Of a stretch of 64,000 nt of DNA, positions 8,418-16,302 are shown piece after piece (position 1 is the first letter of the stretch; every line of letters begins with the position of its first letter). Below the pieces are notes generated by a model. That model worked only from the letters and a program-made list of their open reading frames with translations. It did not search any database and was not told the DNA's origin. This DNA is from CAZHJK01 sp964533275 (GTDB lineage Bacteria; Bacillota; Clostridia; Eubacteriales; Garciellaceae): assembly GCA_964533275.1 (NCBI GenBank), contig CAZHJK010000010.1, positions 1-64,000 on the forward strand. The letters run 5' to 3'. The position numbers were made by a program, and so were the translations under genes.

Positions 8418-9761
8418 ATGTTTCCTTATATTCCAAATACTAAGCAAGATGAAGAAAAGATGCTGGATTTTATAGGTAAGAGCAGCATAGATGATCTTTT
8501 TGAAGATATACCTAAATCCATTGCATTAAATAGAAGCTTAAACCTAGACCATCCCTTATCAGAAGTAGAGGTTAGTAAGAAAGTAAGTACCATGGCAAAT
8601 AAAAACATAAGTACAGATGAATACCCTTGCTTCTTAGGAGCGGGTGCCTATGACCACTATATACCCTCAATAGTACCCCGCCTTATGTTTAGAAGTGAGT
8701 TCTATACATCCTACACACCCTATCAGCCTGAAATTAATCAAGGAACATTACAGGTAATCTTTGAATTTCAAACAATGATAGCTAATTTAACAGGTATGGA
8801 TGTTTCAAATGCTTCCCTATATGATGGACCCACTGCCACAGCAGAGGCAGCTCTAATAGCCCTAGATAAACAAAAAGGAAATACAATAGTAGTTTCTAAA
8901 AGTGTTCATCCAGAAACTAGGCGAATTTTAAAAACCTATATGGACTGTAAGGATGTACAAGTAAAAGAGATAGATATAAAGGATGGAGCCACAGATTTAG
9001 AACAGCTAAAATCTACTATAAACAAGGACACCCTTGGAGTAATAGTACAAAATCCAAACTTCTTTGGGGTAATAGAGGATTATACCGATGCCGTGGAGTT
9101 AGCCCATAATAATAAGGCATTAATGATAATGAATGTAGATCCTATATCCTTAGGAATATTGAAGACACCAGGAGAATATGGAGCTGATATAGCAGTAGGA
9201 GAGGGACAATCCTTAGGAAATCCCTTAAACTTCGGAGGACCCTATCTAGGCTTTATGGCAGTTAAGAAATCCCTGATGAGGAAAATGCCAGGACGGATAG
9301 TTGGGCAGTCCGAGGACCATGAAGGAAATCGTGCCTTCACCCTGACATTACAAGCAAGAGAGCAGCATATAAGACGGGAAAAGGCTATTTCAAATATATG
9401 CTCAAACCAAGCCTTAAATGCACTGGCAGCTACTATTTACATGGCTACTCTGGGTAAAAAGGGTTTAAAAGAGGTTGCTATGCAGAGCAGTCAAAAAGCC
9501 CACTATACCTATAGAGAATTATTAAAGACAGGAAAATTTAAAGAGGTATATAATAAACCCTTTTTCAAGGAATTTGTATTTGAAACTAGTATGGATATAG
9601 ACCAATTAAACAATAAGCTATTAGAGAAGGGTATCATAGGAGGCTTTAATATTGAAAAGGCATATCCCAATAGGAAAAATCAAATCCTTTTCTGTGTAAC
9701 TGAAAAGAGAACAAAAGAGGAAATTGATAATCTAGTAAATGTATTGGAGGTCATCCTATGA
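8418..9761 (+). CDS. gcvPA: Glycine dehydrogenase (decarboxylating) subunit 1
   Basis: This is the N-terminal half of the split P protein found in Firmicutes; with GcvPB it decarboxylates glycine. The 447-residue protein has the GcvP N-domain pattern: FLGAGAYDHYIPSIVPRL near residue 75, YTPYQPEINQGTLQ near 98, and GEGQSLGNPLNFGGPYLGF near 262. The PLP lysine is not in this subunit. ATG 8418 lies 2 bp after the gcvH stop, with GAGGAGG inside the end of gcvH. The 3' end overlaps gcvPB by 4 bp (ATGA). Confidence 0.97.
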   Translation: MFPYIPNTKQDEEKMLDFIGKSSIDDLFEDIPKSIALNRSLNLDHPLSEVEVSKKVSTMANKNISTDEYPCFLGAGAYDHYIPSIVPRLMFRSEFYTSYTPYQPEINQGTLQVIFEFQTMIANLTGMDVSNASLYDGPTATAEAALIALDKQKGNTIVVSKSVHPETRRILKTYMDCKDVQVKEIDIKDGATDLEQLKSTINKDTLGVIVQNPNFFGVIEDYTDAVELAHNNKALMIMNVDPISLGILKTPGEYGADIAVGEGQSLGNPLNFGGPYLGFMAVKKSLMRKMPGRIVGQSEDHEGNRAFTLTLQAREQHIRREKAISNICSNQALNALAATIYMATLGKKGLKEVAMQSSQKAHYTYRELLKTGKFKEVYNKPFFKEFVFETSMDIDQLNNKLLEKGIIGGFNIEKAYPNRKNQILFCVTEKRTKEEIDNLVNVLEVIL

Positions 9762-11209
9762 AAAATTATGATAAGTTGATTTTTGAAATATCTAGAGAAG
9801 ACAGAATAGGATATACCCTTCCAAAGTGGGAGGATGACAATACCCAAGATATACCCCAGGAACTTTTAAGACAAGAATCCCTAGTACTACCAGAGGTAAG
9901 TGAAAACCAAATAGTACGCCATTATACAGCATTAAGTCAAAAGAATTATGGGGTGGATATCGGATTTTATCCCCTAGGATCCTGCACAATGAAATATAAT
10001 CCGAAGATTAATGAGGACATGGCAGGATTACCTAAATTCACTGCACTGCATCCCTATCAATCAGAAGACAATATTCAGGGAGCTCTAGAGCTTATGTACA
10101 ACCTAAGTGATAGTCTATGTGAGATTACAGGTATGGATGCCATTTCCCTTCAGCCGGCAGCAGGAGCCCACGGTGAATTAACAGGCCTGATGCTGATAAA
10201 GGCATATCATAAAAAAAGAGGAGACTTAAAGCGAACCAAGATTATTGTTCCAGACTCAGCCCACGGTACCAATCCAGCCAGCGCCCATGTGGCAGGCTTT
10301 GATGTGGTAGAGGTAAAGTCCGACGAAAATGGAGCCGTTGATTTGGAAAGCTTAAGGGCAGCATTAAATGATGAAATTGCTGGACTTATGCTCACCAATC
10401 CTAGCACCCTAGGTTTGTTTGAGAAAAACATAGAAGAGATTGCAAGTCTTATCCATGAAGCCGGAGGACTATTATACTATGATGGTGCCAATATGAACGC
10501 TATTATGGGTAAAGCGAGACCAGGGGATATGGGATTTGATGTAGTCCATCTAAATCTTCATAAAACCTTTTCCACGCCCCATGGGGGAGGAGGTCCCGGT
10601 AGCGGTCCAGTAGGAGTAAAAAAATCCTTGATGGAATTTTTACCATTACCTATCATTGAAAAGAAGGAAGATAGATTTTTATTAAATTACGACTATCCAG
10701 ATTCCATTGGAAAGGTAAAGAGCTTCTATGGTAACTTTGGCGTTCTAGTTCGTGCCTATACCTATATCCTAACAATGGGAGGGGAGGGATTAGAACGAGC
10801 CAGTGAAATGGCAGTATTAAATGCTAATTATATGCAGGAAAGATTAAGAGAACATTATTATCTGCCTGTGGAGGATATATGCAAGCATGAGTTTGTATTA
10901 GGTGGATTAGGTCAACCATTAAGTGGGGTTTCCACCCTGGACATAACAAAGAGAATGATAGATTACGGCTATCATCCACCAACAATGTATTTCCCATTGA
11001 TTATACATGAAGCTCTTATGATAGAACCCACAGAAACCGAGAGCTTAGAAAATCTAGAGGAATTTATCCAGGTAATGATTAAAATAAGTGAGGAAGCAAG
11101 GGAAAATCCAGAGCTGCTTAAAAATGCTCCAAACAACACAGCTATAAAAAGAATAGATGAGGTAAAGGCAGCAAGACATCCCGTACTTAAATGGGAAGCA
11201 GCAGAATAG
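9758..11209 (+). CDS. gcvPB: Glycine dehydrogenase (decarboxylating) subunit 2
   Basis: This is the catalytic PLP-binding half of the split P protein. The PLP lysine is Lys269 in the HLNLHKTFSTPHGGGG motif, which is followed by the glycine-rich GPGSGPVGVKK loop. It has 483 residues, normal for GcvPB. ATG 9758 overlaps the gcvPA stop (ATGA) and is preceded by GGAGGTCATCCT. The lpdA gene starts 10 bp downstream. Confidence 0.97.
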   Translation: MKNYDKLIFEISREDRIGYTLPKWEDDNTQDIPQELLRQESLVLPEVSENQIVRHYTALSQKNYGVDIGFYPLGSCTMKYNPKINEDMAGLPKFTALHPYQSEDNIQGALELMYNLSDSLCEITGMDAISLQPAAGAHGELTGLMLIKAYHKKRGDLKRTKIIVPDSAHGTNPASAHVAGFDVVEVKSDENGAVDLESLRAALNDEIAGLMLTNPSTLGLFEKNIEEIASLIHEAGGLLYYDGANMNAIMGKARPGDMGFDVVHLNLHKTFSTPHGGGGPGSGPVGVKKSLMEFLPLPIIEKKEDRFLLNYDYPDSIGKVKSFYGNFGVLVRAYTYILTMGGEGLERASEMAVLNANYMQERLREHYYLPVEDICKHEFVLGGLGQPLSGVSTLDITKRMIDYGYHPPTMYFPLIIHEALMIEPTETESLENLEEFIQVMIKISEEARENPELLKNAPNNTAIKRIDEVKAARHPVLKWEAAE

Positions 11210-11219
11210 GAGGACCAAG

Positions 11220-12662
11220 ATGGATAGAGACATAATAATAATTGGAGGAGGCCCCGGGGGCTATGTAGCCGCCATTAGGGCAGCCCAATTAGGAGCAAGT
11301 GTAACACTAATTGAAAGGGATAAAATTGGAGGAACCTGCCTAAACTATGGCTGTGTTCCTACCAAAACCCTCTATAGAAATGCAGAGGTGCTAAGAACCC
11401 TATCCCAAGGTGAAGAGTACGGCATTAGTATAGATAATTACTCCTTCGATGTAGATAAAATTCAAGCCCGCAAGACTAAGGTGGTAAAGCAATTGGTTGA
11501 GGGAATTGAAAGGCTTTTAGCCGCCAATAAGGTAGAGGTTATATCAGGTTCTGCAGAATTTATAGATAACCACACTATAAAAATTACAGGAGAAGATAAG
11601 ACTACTACCCAGCTTAGGAGTAAAAACATAATAATAGCTACAGGATCAAGGGCACTATTACCCCCAATAGAGGGAATTGACCTAGAAGGAGTCTATACCA
11701 GTAAGGAAATGCTCGAATTTTCAAAGGTCCCAGAAAAAATAGCAATAATCGGCGGCGGAGTAATAGGAATGGAGTTTGCCTGCATCTTTCAGGCAATGGG
11801 AGCAGAGGTAATAGTGGTAGAATACGAAAAAGACATACTACCCCTACTAGACAAGGACCTCTCCAAACGATTTGCCGCCTCCCTAAAAAAAAGCAAAGGG
11901 GACGGTTCTTTTTGCTTCCAAAACTCACAGCATACTATAAAACCAATGGCCATTAATACAGGTACAAAGGTTATTGAGATTAAAAAAGAATCCGATAAGC
12001 TTATCCTAGTTGCTGAAAATAAAAAGGGTGAATTAACCCTAGAGGCAGATGCTGTATTAGTCTCCACCGGTAGACAAGCTGTGTTTCAAGACTTAAATCT
12101 CGGGGCAGCAAACATCAAATATAATAGAAGCATTGAAGTAGATAAAAATTTTATGACCAATGTTCAAGGCGTTTATGCCATAGGAGATGTAAATGGGAAA
12201 ACAATGCTAGCCCATGCAGCCTCCCATCAGGGAATTACAGCAGTTGAACATATTATGAAAATTGAAAATCATATAGATCATAAGCTCATACCTAATTGTA
12301 TTTTTGTTTTTCCAGAAATAGCAGCAGTAGGACTAACGGAAAAAATTGCAAAGGATAATAATATTGCCTATAAATCCAGCAAATTTCAATTTGCAGCCAA
12401 TGCAAAGGCATTGGCAATAGGGGAAGAAGAGGGCTTTGTAAAGGTAATAACGGATATGGATGATATTGTATTGGGAGTTCAAATAATGGGAGCCCATGCC
12501 ACCGAGCTTATTCATGAGGGAGCCTTGGCTATTAAGAATAAAATGAAGCTAGAGGATATAACCAATACCATACATGCACACCCCACATTATCTGAAGCAT
12601 TTATAGAAGCGGCATTAAATATAAACCAACAAGCAATTCACATATCACCGGGACGGTTCTAG
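11220..12662 (+). CDS. lpdA: Dihydrolipoyl dehydrogenase (glycine cleavage L protein), with repeat-derived insertions
   Basis: This enzyme reoxidises the dihydrolipoyl group of GcvH using FAD and NAD. It has the FAD GGGPGG loop near residue 9, the redox disulfide Cys40/Cys45 (GGTCLNYGCVPTK), the NAD GGGVIGMEFA loop near 179, and the HAHPTLSEAF catalytic His-Glu region near the C-terminus. The protein has 480 residues. About 20 of them, beginning near residue 224 (SKGDGSFCFQNSQ...), have no place in the normal sequence and are encoded by a GGGACGGTTCT hairpin repeat inserted in frame. The last codons and the stop lie inside a second repeat (12642-12668). The insertion is in the NAD domain before the NTGTKVIEIKK strand, possibly in a surface loop, so activity may survive. 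Confidence 0.93.
   Translation: MDRDIIIIGGGPGGYVAAIRAAQLGASVTLIERDKIGGTCLNYGCVPTKTLYRNAEVLRTLSQGEEYGISIDNYSFDVDKIQARKTKVVKQLVEGIERLLAANKVEVISGSAEFIDNHTIKITGEDKTTTQLRSKNIIIATGSRALLPPIEGIDLEGVYTSKEMLEFSKVPEKIAIIGGGVIGMEFACIFQAMGAEVIVVEYEKDILPLLDKDLSKRFAASLKKSKGDGSFCFQNSQHTIKPMAINTGTKVIEIKKESDKLILVAENKKGELTLEADAVLVSTGRQAVFQDLNLGAANIKYNRSIEVDKNFMTNVQGVYAIGDVNGKTMLAHAASHQGITAVEHIMKIENHIDHKLIPNCIFVFPEIAAVGLTEKIAKDNNIAYKSSKFQFAANAKALAIGEEEGFVKVITDMDDIVLGVQIMGAHATELIHEGALAIKNKMKLEDITNTIHAHPTLSEAFIEAALNINQQAIHISPGRF
11891..11919. repeat. GGGACGGTTCT hairpin repeat inside lpdA
   Basis: AAGCAAA and TTTGCTT arms flank the conserved core GGGACGGTTCT. The same element occurs between genes elsewhere in the window (27461, 41291, 45659). 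Here it is read through in frame as part of LpdA, residues about 224-234. Confidence 0.9.
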
Positions 12663-12720
12663 TGATATATATAGGAGACGGTTCTTTTGATAAAACATAT
12701 CGGAGGAACCGTCCCTCTAA
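12642..12720. repeat. GGGACGGTTCT hairpin repeats at the lpdA 3' end
   Basis: The first copy (12642-12668) has arms ATATCAC and GTGATAT around the core and contains the lpdA stop codon (12660-12662). Next to it, GGAGACGGTTCT (about 12674-12685) faces GGAACCGTCCCTC (about 12705-12718) in inverted orientation with ATATC between them. The block fills the space between lpdA and pyrG and could act as a transcript-end hairpin. Confidence 0.8.
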
Positions 12721-12752
12721 TTTATTTTGATTTTTAACAGGGAGGGATAGAA

Positions 12753-14366
12753 GTGAGCACAAAATACATTTTTGTTACCGGGGGAGTTGTTTCTTCTTTA
12801 GGAAAAGGAATAACAGCAGCTTCCCTAGGAAGATTATTAAAGGCAAGGGGACTAAAGGTATCAATTCAAAAATTCGATCCCTATTTAAATTATGATCCTG
12901 GTACCATGAGTCCCTATCAACATGGAGAAGTTTTTGTGACTGATGATGGGGCAGAAACAGATTTAGACTTAGGCCATTATGAACGATTTATCGATGAAAA
13001 TCTAAATAAATATAATAATGTAACTACCGGAAAAATTTATTGGTCTGTTATTTCTAAAGAAAGAAAGGGTGATTACCTAGGAGGAACAGTACAGGTTATC
13101 CCACACATCACCAATGAAATAAAGGAAAGAATTCGAAGAGTAGCTAAGGATAGCACCCCTGATATTGTAATAACAGAAATAGGCGGAACAGTAGGAGACA
13201 TTGAAAGTCAACCCTTCCTTGAGGCAATTCGCCAAATAAAATATGATGTAGGACCTGAAAATGTCTTATTCATACATCTAACCCTATTGCCCTATTTAGG
13301 AAAGGCGGGGGAAATTAAAACAAAGCCAACCCAGCATAGTGTTAAGGAATTAAGAAGTATTGGTATTCAGCCTGATATTATTGTATGCCGTTCTGAAAAG
13401 CCAGTATCAACAGAAATAAAAGAAAAGATAGGATTATTTTGTAATGTAAAGCCGGAAGCAGTTATTGAAAATCTAGATGCTGATTATCTTTATGAAGTTC
13501 CCTTGATGCTAGAAAAGGAGGGCTTTGCAAATCTTGCCTGTAAGATGTTGAAAGTTGATTGTCAAAATGCTGATTTAGAAGAATGGGAGGATATGGTTAA
13601 TAGAGCAGGTCGTCTTGAGAAAAAGGTTACAATCGCACTAGTGGGGAAATATGTTGAGCTAAAGGATGCATATCTTTCTATCGCAGAATCCCTAAGTCAT
13701 GGAGGAATAGCCCATAATGCTAAGGTGGATATAAAATGGATACACTCCCAGGATATTACTACGGATAATGTTGATAAATACTTGAAGGATGTGGATGGAA
13801 TTCTAATACCTGGAGGATTTGGTAAAAGAGGCATAGAAGGGAAGATTACTTCTATAAAATATGCACGGGAAAACAAGATACCTTTTTTAGGAATTTGTTT
13901 AGGATTACAAGCAGCTGTTATAGAATATGCAAGAAATGTAGCACAATTAAAGGACGCTCACAGTTCTGAGTTAGATGAAAAAACTCCCTATGCTGTAATA
14001 GATTTAATGCCTGAGCAAAGGGATGTTGATGAAAAGGGCGGTACCATGAGACTAGGGCTATATGCTTGTAAAATATCATATGATACTAAAGCCCATGCAG
14101 CCTATCAACAAGAAGTTATTTATGAAAGACATAGGCATCGATATGAGGTAAATAATGAGTATAGGAACATTTTAAAGGAAAAGGGACTTATTTTTAGTGG
14201 ATTATCTCCTGATGAAAGACTTGTGGAAATGATCGAATTAACTAACCACCCTTGGTTTGTGGCTTGCCAGTTCCATCCGGAATTTAAATCCCGACCAAAT
14301 AGACCCCATCCATTATTTAGGGATTTTATTAAAGCAGCATTAGAAAACGCCCTCCAGGTCGATTAA
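12753..14366 (+). CDS. pyrG: CTP synthase
   Basis: This enzyme aminates UTP to CTP with glutamine and ATP. It has 537 residues: an N-terminal synthase domain (1 to about 265) with the GGVVSSLGKG P-loop at 11-20, and a C-terminal class-I glutaminase domain with the GICLGLQ nucleophile-Cys motif near 380 and the HPEF His-Glu motif near 515. The start is GTG 12753 after AGGGAGGGATAGAA. It is flanked by GGGACGGTTCT repeats on both sides, at 12642-12720 and 14378-14410. Confidence 0.97.
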   Translation: MSTKYIFVTGGVVSSLGKGITAASLGRLLKARGLKVSIQKFDPYLNYDPGTMSPYQHGEVFVTDDGAETDLDLGHYERFIDENLNKYNNVTTGKIYWSVISKERKGDYLGGTVQVIPHITNEIKERIRRVAKDSTPDIVITEIGGTVGDIESQPFLEAIRQIKYDVGPENVLFIHLTLLPYLGKAGEIKTKPTQHSVKELRSIGIQPDIIVCRSEKPVSTEIKEKIGLFCNVKPEAVIENLDADYLYEVPLMLEKEGFANLACKMLKVDCQNADLEEWEDMVNRAGRLEKKVTIALVGKYVELKDAYLSIAESLSHGGIAHNAKVDIKWIHSQDITTDNVDKYLKDVDGILIPGGFGKRGIEGKITSIKYARENKIPFLGICLGLQAAVIEYARNVAQLKDAHSSELDEKTPYAVIDLMPEQRDVDEKGGTMRLGLYACKISYDTKAHAAYQQEVIYERHRHRYEVNNEYRNILKEKGLIFSGLSPDERLVEMIELTNHPWFVACQFHPEFKSRPNRPHPLFRDFIKAALENALQVD

Positions 14367-14377
14367 CTTAATCTAGT

Positions 14378-14410
14378 AAAATGCAGTGGGGACGGTTCCT
14401 ACTGCATTTT
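14378..14410. repeat. GGGACGGTTCT hairpin repeat after pyrG
   Basis: The arms AAAATGCAGT and ACTGCATTTT form a 10-bp perfect stem around GGGGACGGTTCCT. The stem sequence differs from all other copies while the core is kept. With the T-rich right arm it may also terminate pyrG transcription. Confidence 0.85.
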
Positions 14411-14546
14411 AACAGTTCCCCCATATCTATACCTAGTCGCCAAGAGGCCCCCTGCAAGTATTATGTTTATACTATTTAATTTTCTAGTATTAATTAAAAA
14501 ACATATGGTATAATTAATTATCTATAAAGCAGTAAGGGGGGAGCAT

Positions 14547-15176
14547 ATGGAGTTAATGTCGATATTTGTAGTAGCTATTATAGGGTACCTATTAGGCTGC
14601 TTTCAGATAGCATATTTCGTAGGAAAGCTTGCAAATAATATAGATATAAGAAATCATGGAACCCATAATGCAGGAGCATCTAATGTAACCACAGTTATGG
14701 GATGGAAATTTGGGATTATAACAGCATTTGGAGATATATTAAAGGCGGCAATAGCAGTATGGGCGATTAAATTTTTATATCCCCATTCTATAACCCTTGC
14801 CTTTATTGCAGGAACTGCAGCGATAATAGGGCATATTTTCCCCTTCTTTCTAAAATTCCGAGGAGGAAAAGGGGCTGCATCCCTTATAGGAATGACAATG
14901 GCATTTAATCTTCGAATTGGCATTATTTTAATCATAACAATTGTAATCATAACCATAGTAACGGATTATATTGCCCTAGGCACCCTGGGTATGTTTACTT
15001 TATTACCCATATTGTCCTATTATTATAAATATCCTATAGTTTGTATAATAATAGGCATTGGACTGCTACTTCTTTCCATACTTAAACACAAAGAAAATAT
15101 TATTAGAACCATAAGACATGAAGAGATAGGATTAAGGCAAGTAATTAAAAAAAATAAAAACAAATCACCAGCATAA
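14547..15176 (+). CDS. plsY: Acyl-phosphate:glycerol-3-phosphate acyltransferase (PlsY family)
   Basis: PlsY-family membrane enzymes start phospholipid synthesis by acylating glycerol-3-phosphate with acyl-phosphate. The 209-residue protein has about five hydrophobic segments and the PlsY motifs NHGTHNAGASNVT near residue 35 and KFRGGKGAASLIG near 104, plus GDILKAAIAV near 62. NAGASN replaces the more common SGNxGATN wording, so it may be a paralogue of the main PlsY. ATG 14547 follows AAGGGGGGAGCAT. A TATAAT (14510-14515) lies upstream. Confidence 0.85.
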   Translation: MELMSIFVVAIIGYLLGCFQIAYFVGKLANNIDIRNHGTHNAGASNVTTVMGWKFGIITAFGDILKAAIAVWAIKFLYPHSITLAFIAGTAAIIGHIFPFFLKFRGGKGAASLIGMTMAFNLRIGIILIITIVIITIVTDYIALGTLGMFTLLPILSYYYKYPIVCIIIGIGLLLLSILKHKENIIRTIRHEEIGLRQVIKKNKNKSPA

Positions 15177-15197
15177 TAAAATACCAATCATTTAAGT

Positions 15198-15245
15198 ATC
15201 CAGTATAGGCATCACTCAAAAGGTGAAACAATGCTGGATTTTTTT
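15198..15245 (+). terminator. Rho-independent terminator after plsY
   Basis: ATCCAG (15198-15203) pairs with CTGGAT (15234-15239), with further inner pairing (GCAT/ATGC and CAC/GTG), followed by seven T residues. Confidence 0.75.
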
Positions 15246-15246
15246 G

Positions 15247-15273
15247 GAAGCAAGAGAACCGTCCCCTTGCTTC
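15247..15273. repeat. GGGACGGTTCT hairpin repeat (inverted orientation)
   Basis: GAAGCAAG and TTGCTTC flank GAGAACCGTCCCC, the reverse complement of the core. It follows directly on the T-tract of the plsY terminator. Confidence 0.85.
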
Positions 15274-15368
15274 TTTTTAACTTAAAGTTTAACTTTAAGT
15301 TTATTTTGTACTTTAAGGAATTTGTTATAAAATATTATTAATGTTTTATTAAAGTGGGGAGGGATTTA

Positions 15369-15791
15369 ATGAGAATATCTAGAATATATATTAAGGGCAA
15401 AAATAAACAGAAATTTGTGAAAGCTGCAGACCTTAATGAAGATATTGGCATAATCGGTAATGATATCCCTAAGAAGGACCATAGACAAATTGCTATTTTC
15501 TCTGAAGAAGGCAGAAGGGAAATAGAGAAATTAGAAACCCAGGGTTTATGTACAAAAAGGTTCCAAGAAAATATTACTATTCAAGATCTAAAAGTTCAGG
15601 ATGTTGTTATTGGAGATAAATTTACAATAGGTGAAATTGTATTAGAGATAACAGAGCTTGGTAAAAAATGCTACAATGACTGCCCATTAATTAAGGCTAA
15701 AAGCCCTTGTCCCTTAACAAAAGGTGTAATATATGCAAGAGTTTTATCCGGTGGAAGCATAAATATAGAGGATATTATAATAAAAAATTAA
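15369..15791 (+). CDS. MOSC-domain protein
   Basis: This is a 140-residue protein with the MOSC fold pattern: HRQIAIFSEE, then VVIGDKFTIGEIVLEIT, then the Cys-rich GKKCYNDCPLIKAKSPCPLTKGV segment near the C-terminus. MOSC domains handle sulfur or molybdenum-cofactor ligands; small stand-alone versions are common in clostridia and their substrate is unknown. I chose ATG 15369 because GTGGGGAGGG just upstream serves as its ribosome site; an in-frame GTG at 15354 lies inside that site. No molybdenum genes are adjacent. Confidence 0.8.
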   Translation: MRISRIYIKGKNKQKFVKAADLNEDIGIIGNDIPKKDHRQIAIFSEEGRREIEKLETQGLCTKRFQENITIQDLKVQDVVIGDKFTIGEIVLEITELGKKCYNDCPLIKAKSPCPLTKGVIYARVLSGGSINIEDIIIKN

Positions 15792-15891
15792 CAAAAAAAT
15801 ATATAAGGATATAACATTCACTGTAAATGTTACCAAATTTTATCAAAAAAGTTCCTTCATATATAGTAATATTTACAGCTTTTATAATATA

Positions 15892-15920
15892 TTGCTTTGT
15901 TTTTGCAATTGTTATATAAT
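15892..15920 (+). promoter_or_regulatory. Promoter of the V-type ATPase operon
   Basis: TTGCTT (15892-15897), a 17-bp spacer and TATAAT (15915-15920) lie 56 bp before the first V-ATPase gene. The 184-bp upstream interval is very AT-rich and otherwise empty. Confidence 0.6.
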
Positions 15921-15975
15921 TTAATACTAAGAAGTACTATATTATTGACAAAAATATATCAAAGGGGGTGAAGCG

Positions 15976-16302
15976 ATGGCAAAAGATGCAATAGAAACCG
16001 TAAGGAAAGCAGAAGAAGAAGCAAAGACCTTATTACAAGATGCGTCGCAAACATCTAATGACTCTATTCATGAAGCAGAGGTATTTGCTGAACAAGAGTA
16101 TAAGCGTATTCTTTCAGAAGCAAAAACACATGCAGAGGATATTAAGAGATCAGCAGTAGAAGAAGGAGAGTCTAAGGCAAAACCAATCATTGAGAAGGGG
16201 ATTGAGGAGGCTAAAGAACTTAGCAACTTAAGCAATGAAAAAATAGACTCTGCAGTCAATATTATTATTGAGAGGATTGTGAACGCAAATGGCAATAGTT
16301 AA
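15976..16302 (+). CDS. V/A-type ATPase peripheral stalk subunit G/H
   Basis: This is a 108-residue protein that is almost entirely charged helix (heptad Ala/Glu/Lys pattern, ETVRKAEEEAKTLLQDA at the N-terminus), as expected for the stalk subunit that pairs with subunit E. It resembles NtpF of Enterococcus and AhaH of archaea. ATG 15976 follows AAAGGGGGTGAAGCG. It overlaps the subunit I gene by 14 bp and is first in the order G/H-I-K-E-C-F-A-B-D, the usual bacterial V-ATPase operon order. Confidence 0.85.
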   Translation: MAKDAIETVRKAEEEAKTLLQDASQTSNDSIHEAEVFAEQEYKRILSEAKTHAEDIKRSAVEEGESKAKPIIEKGIEEAKELSNLSNEKIDSAVNIIIERIVNANGNS

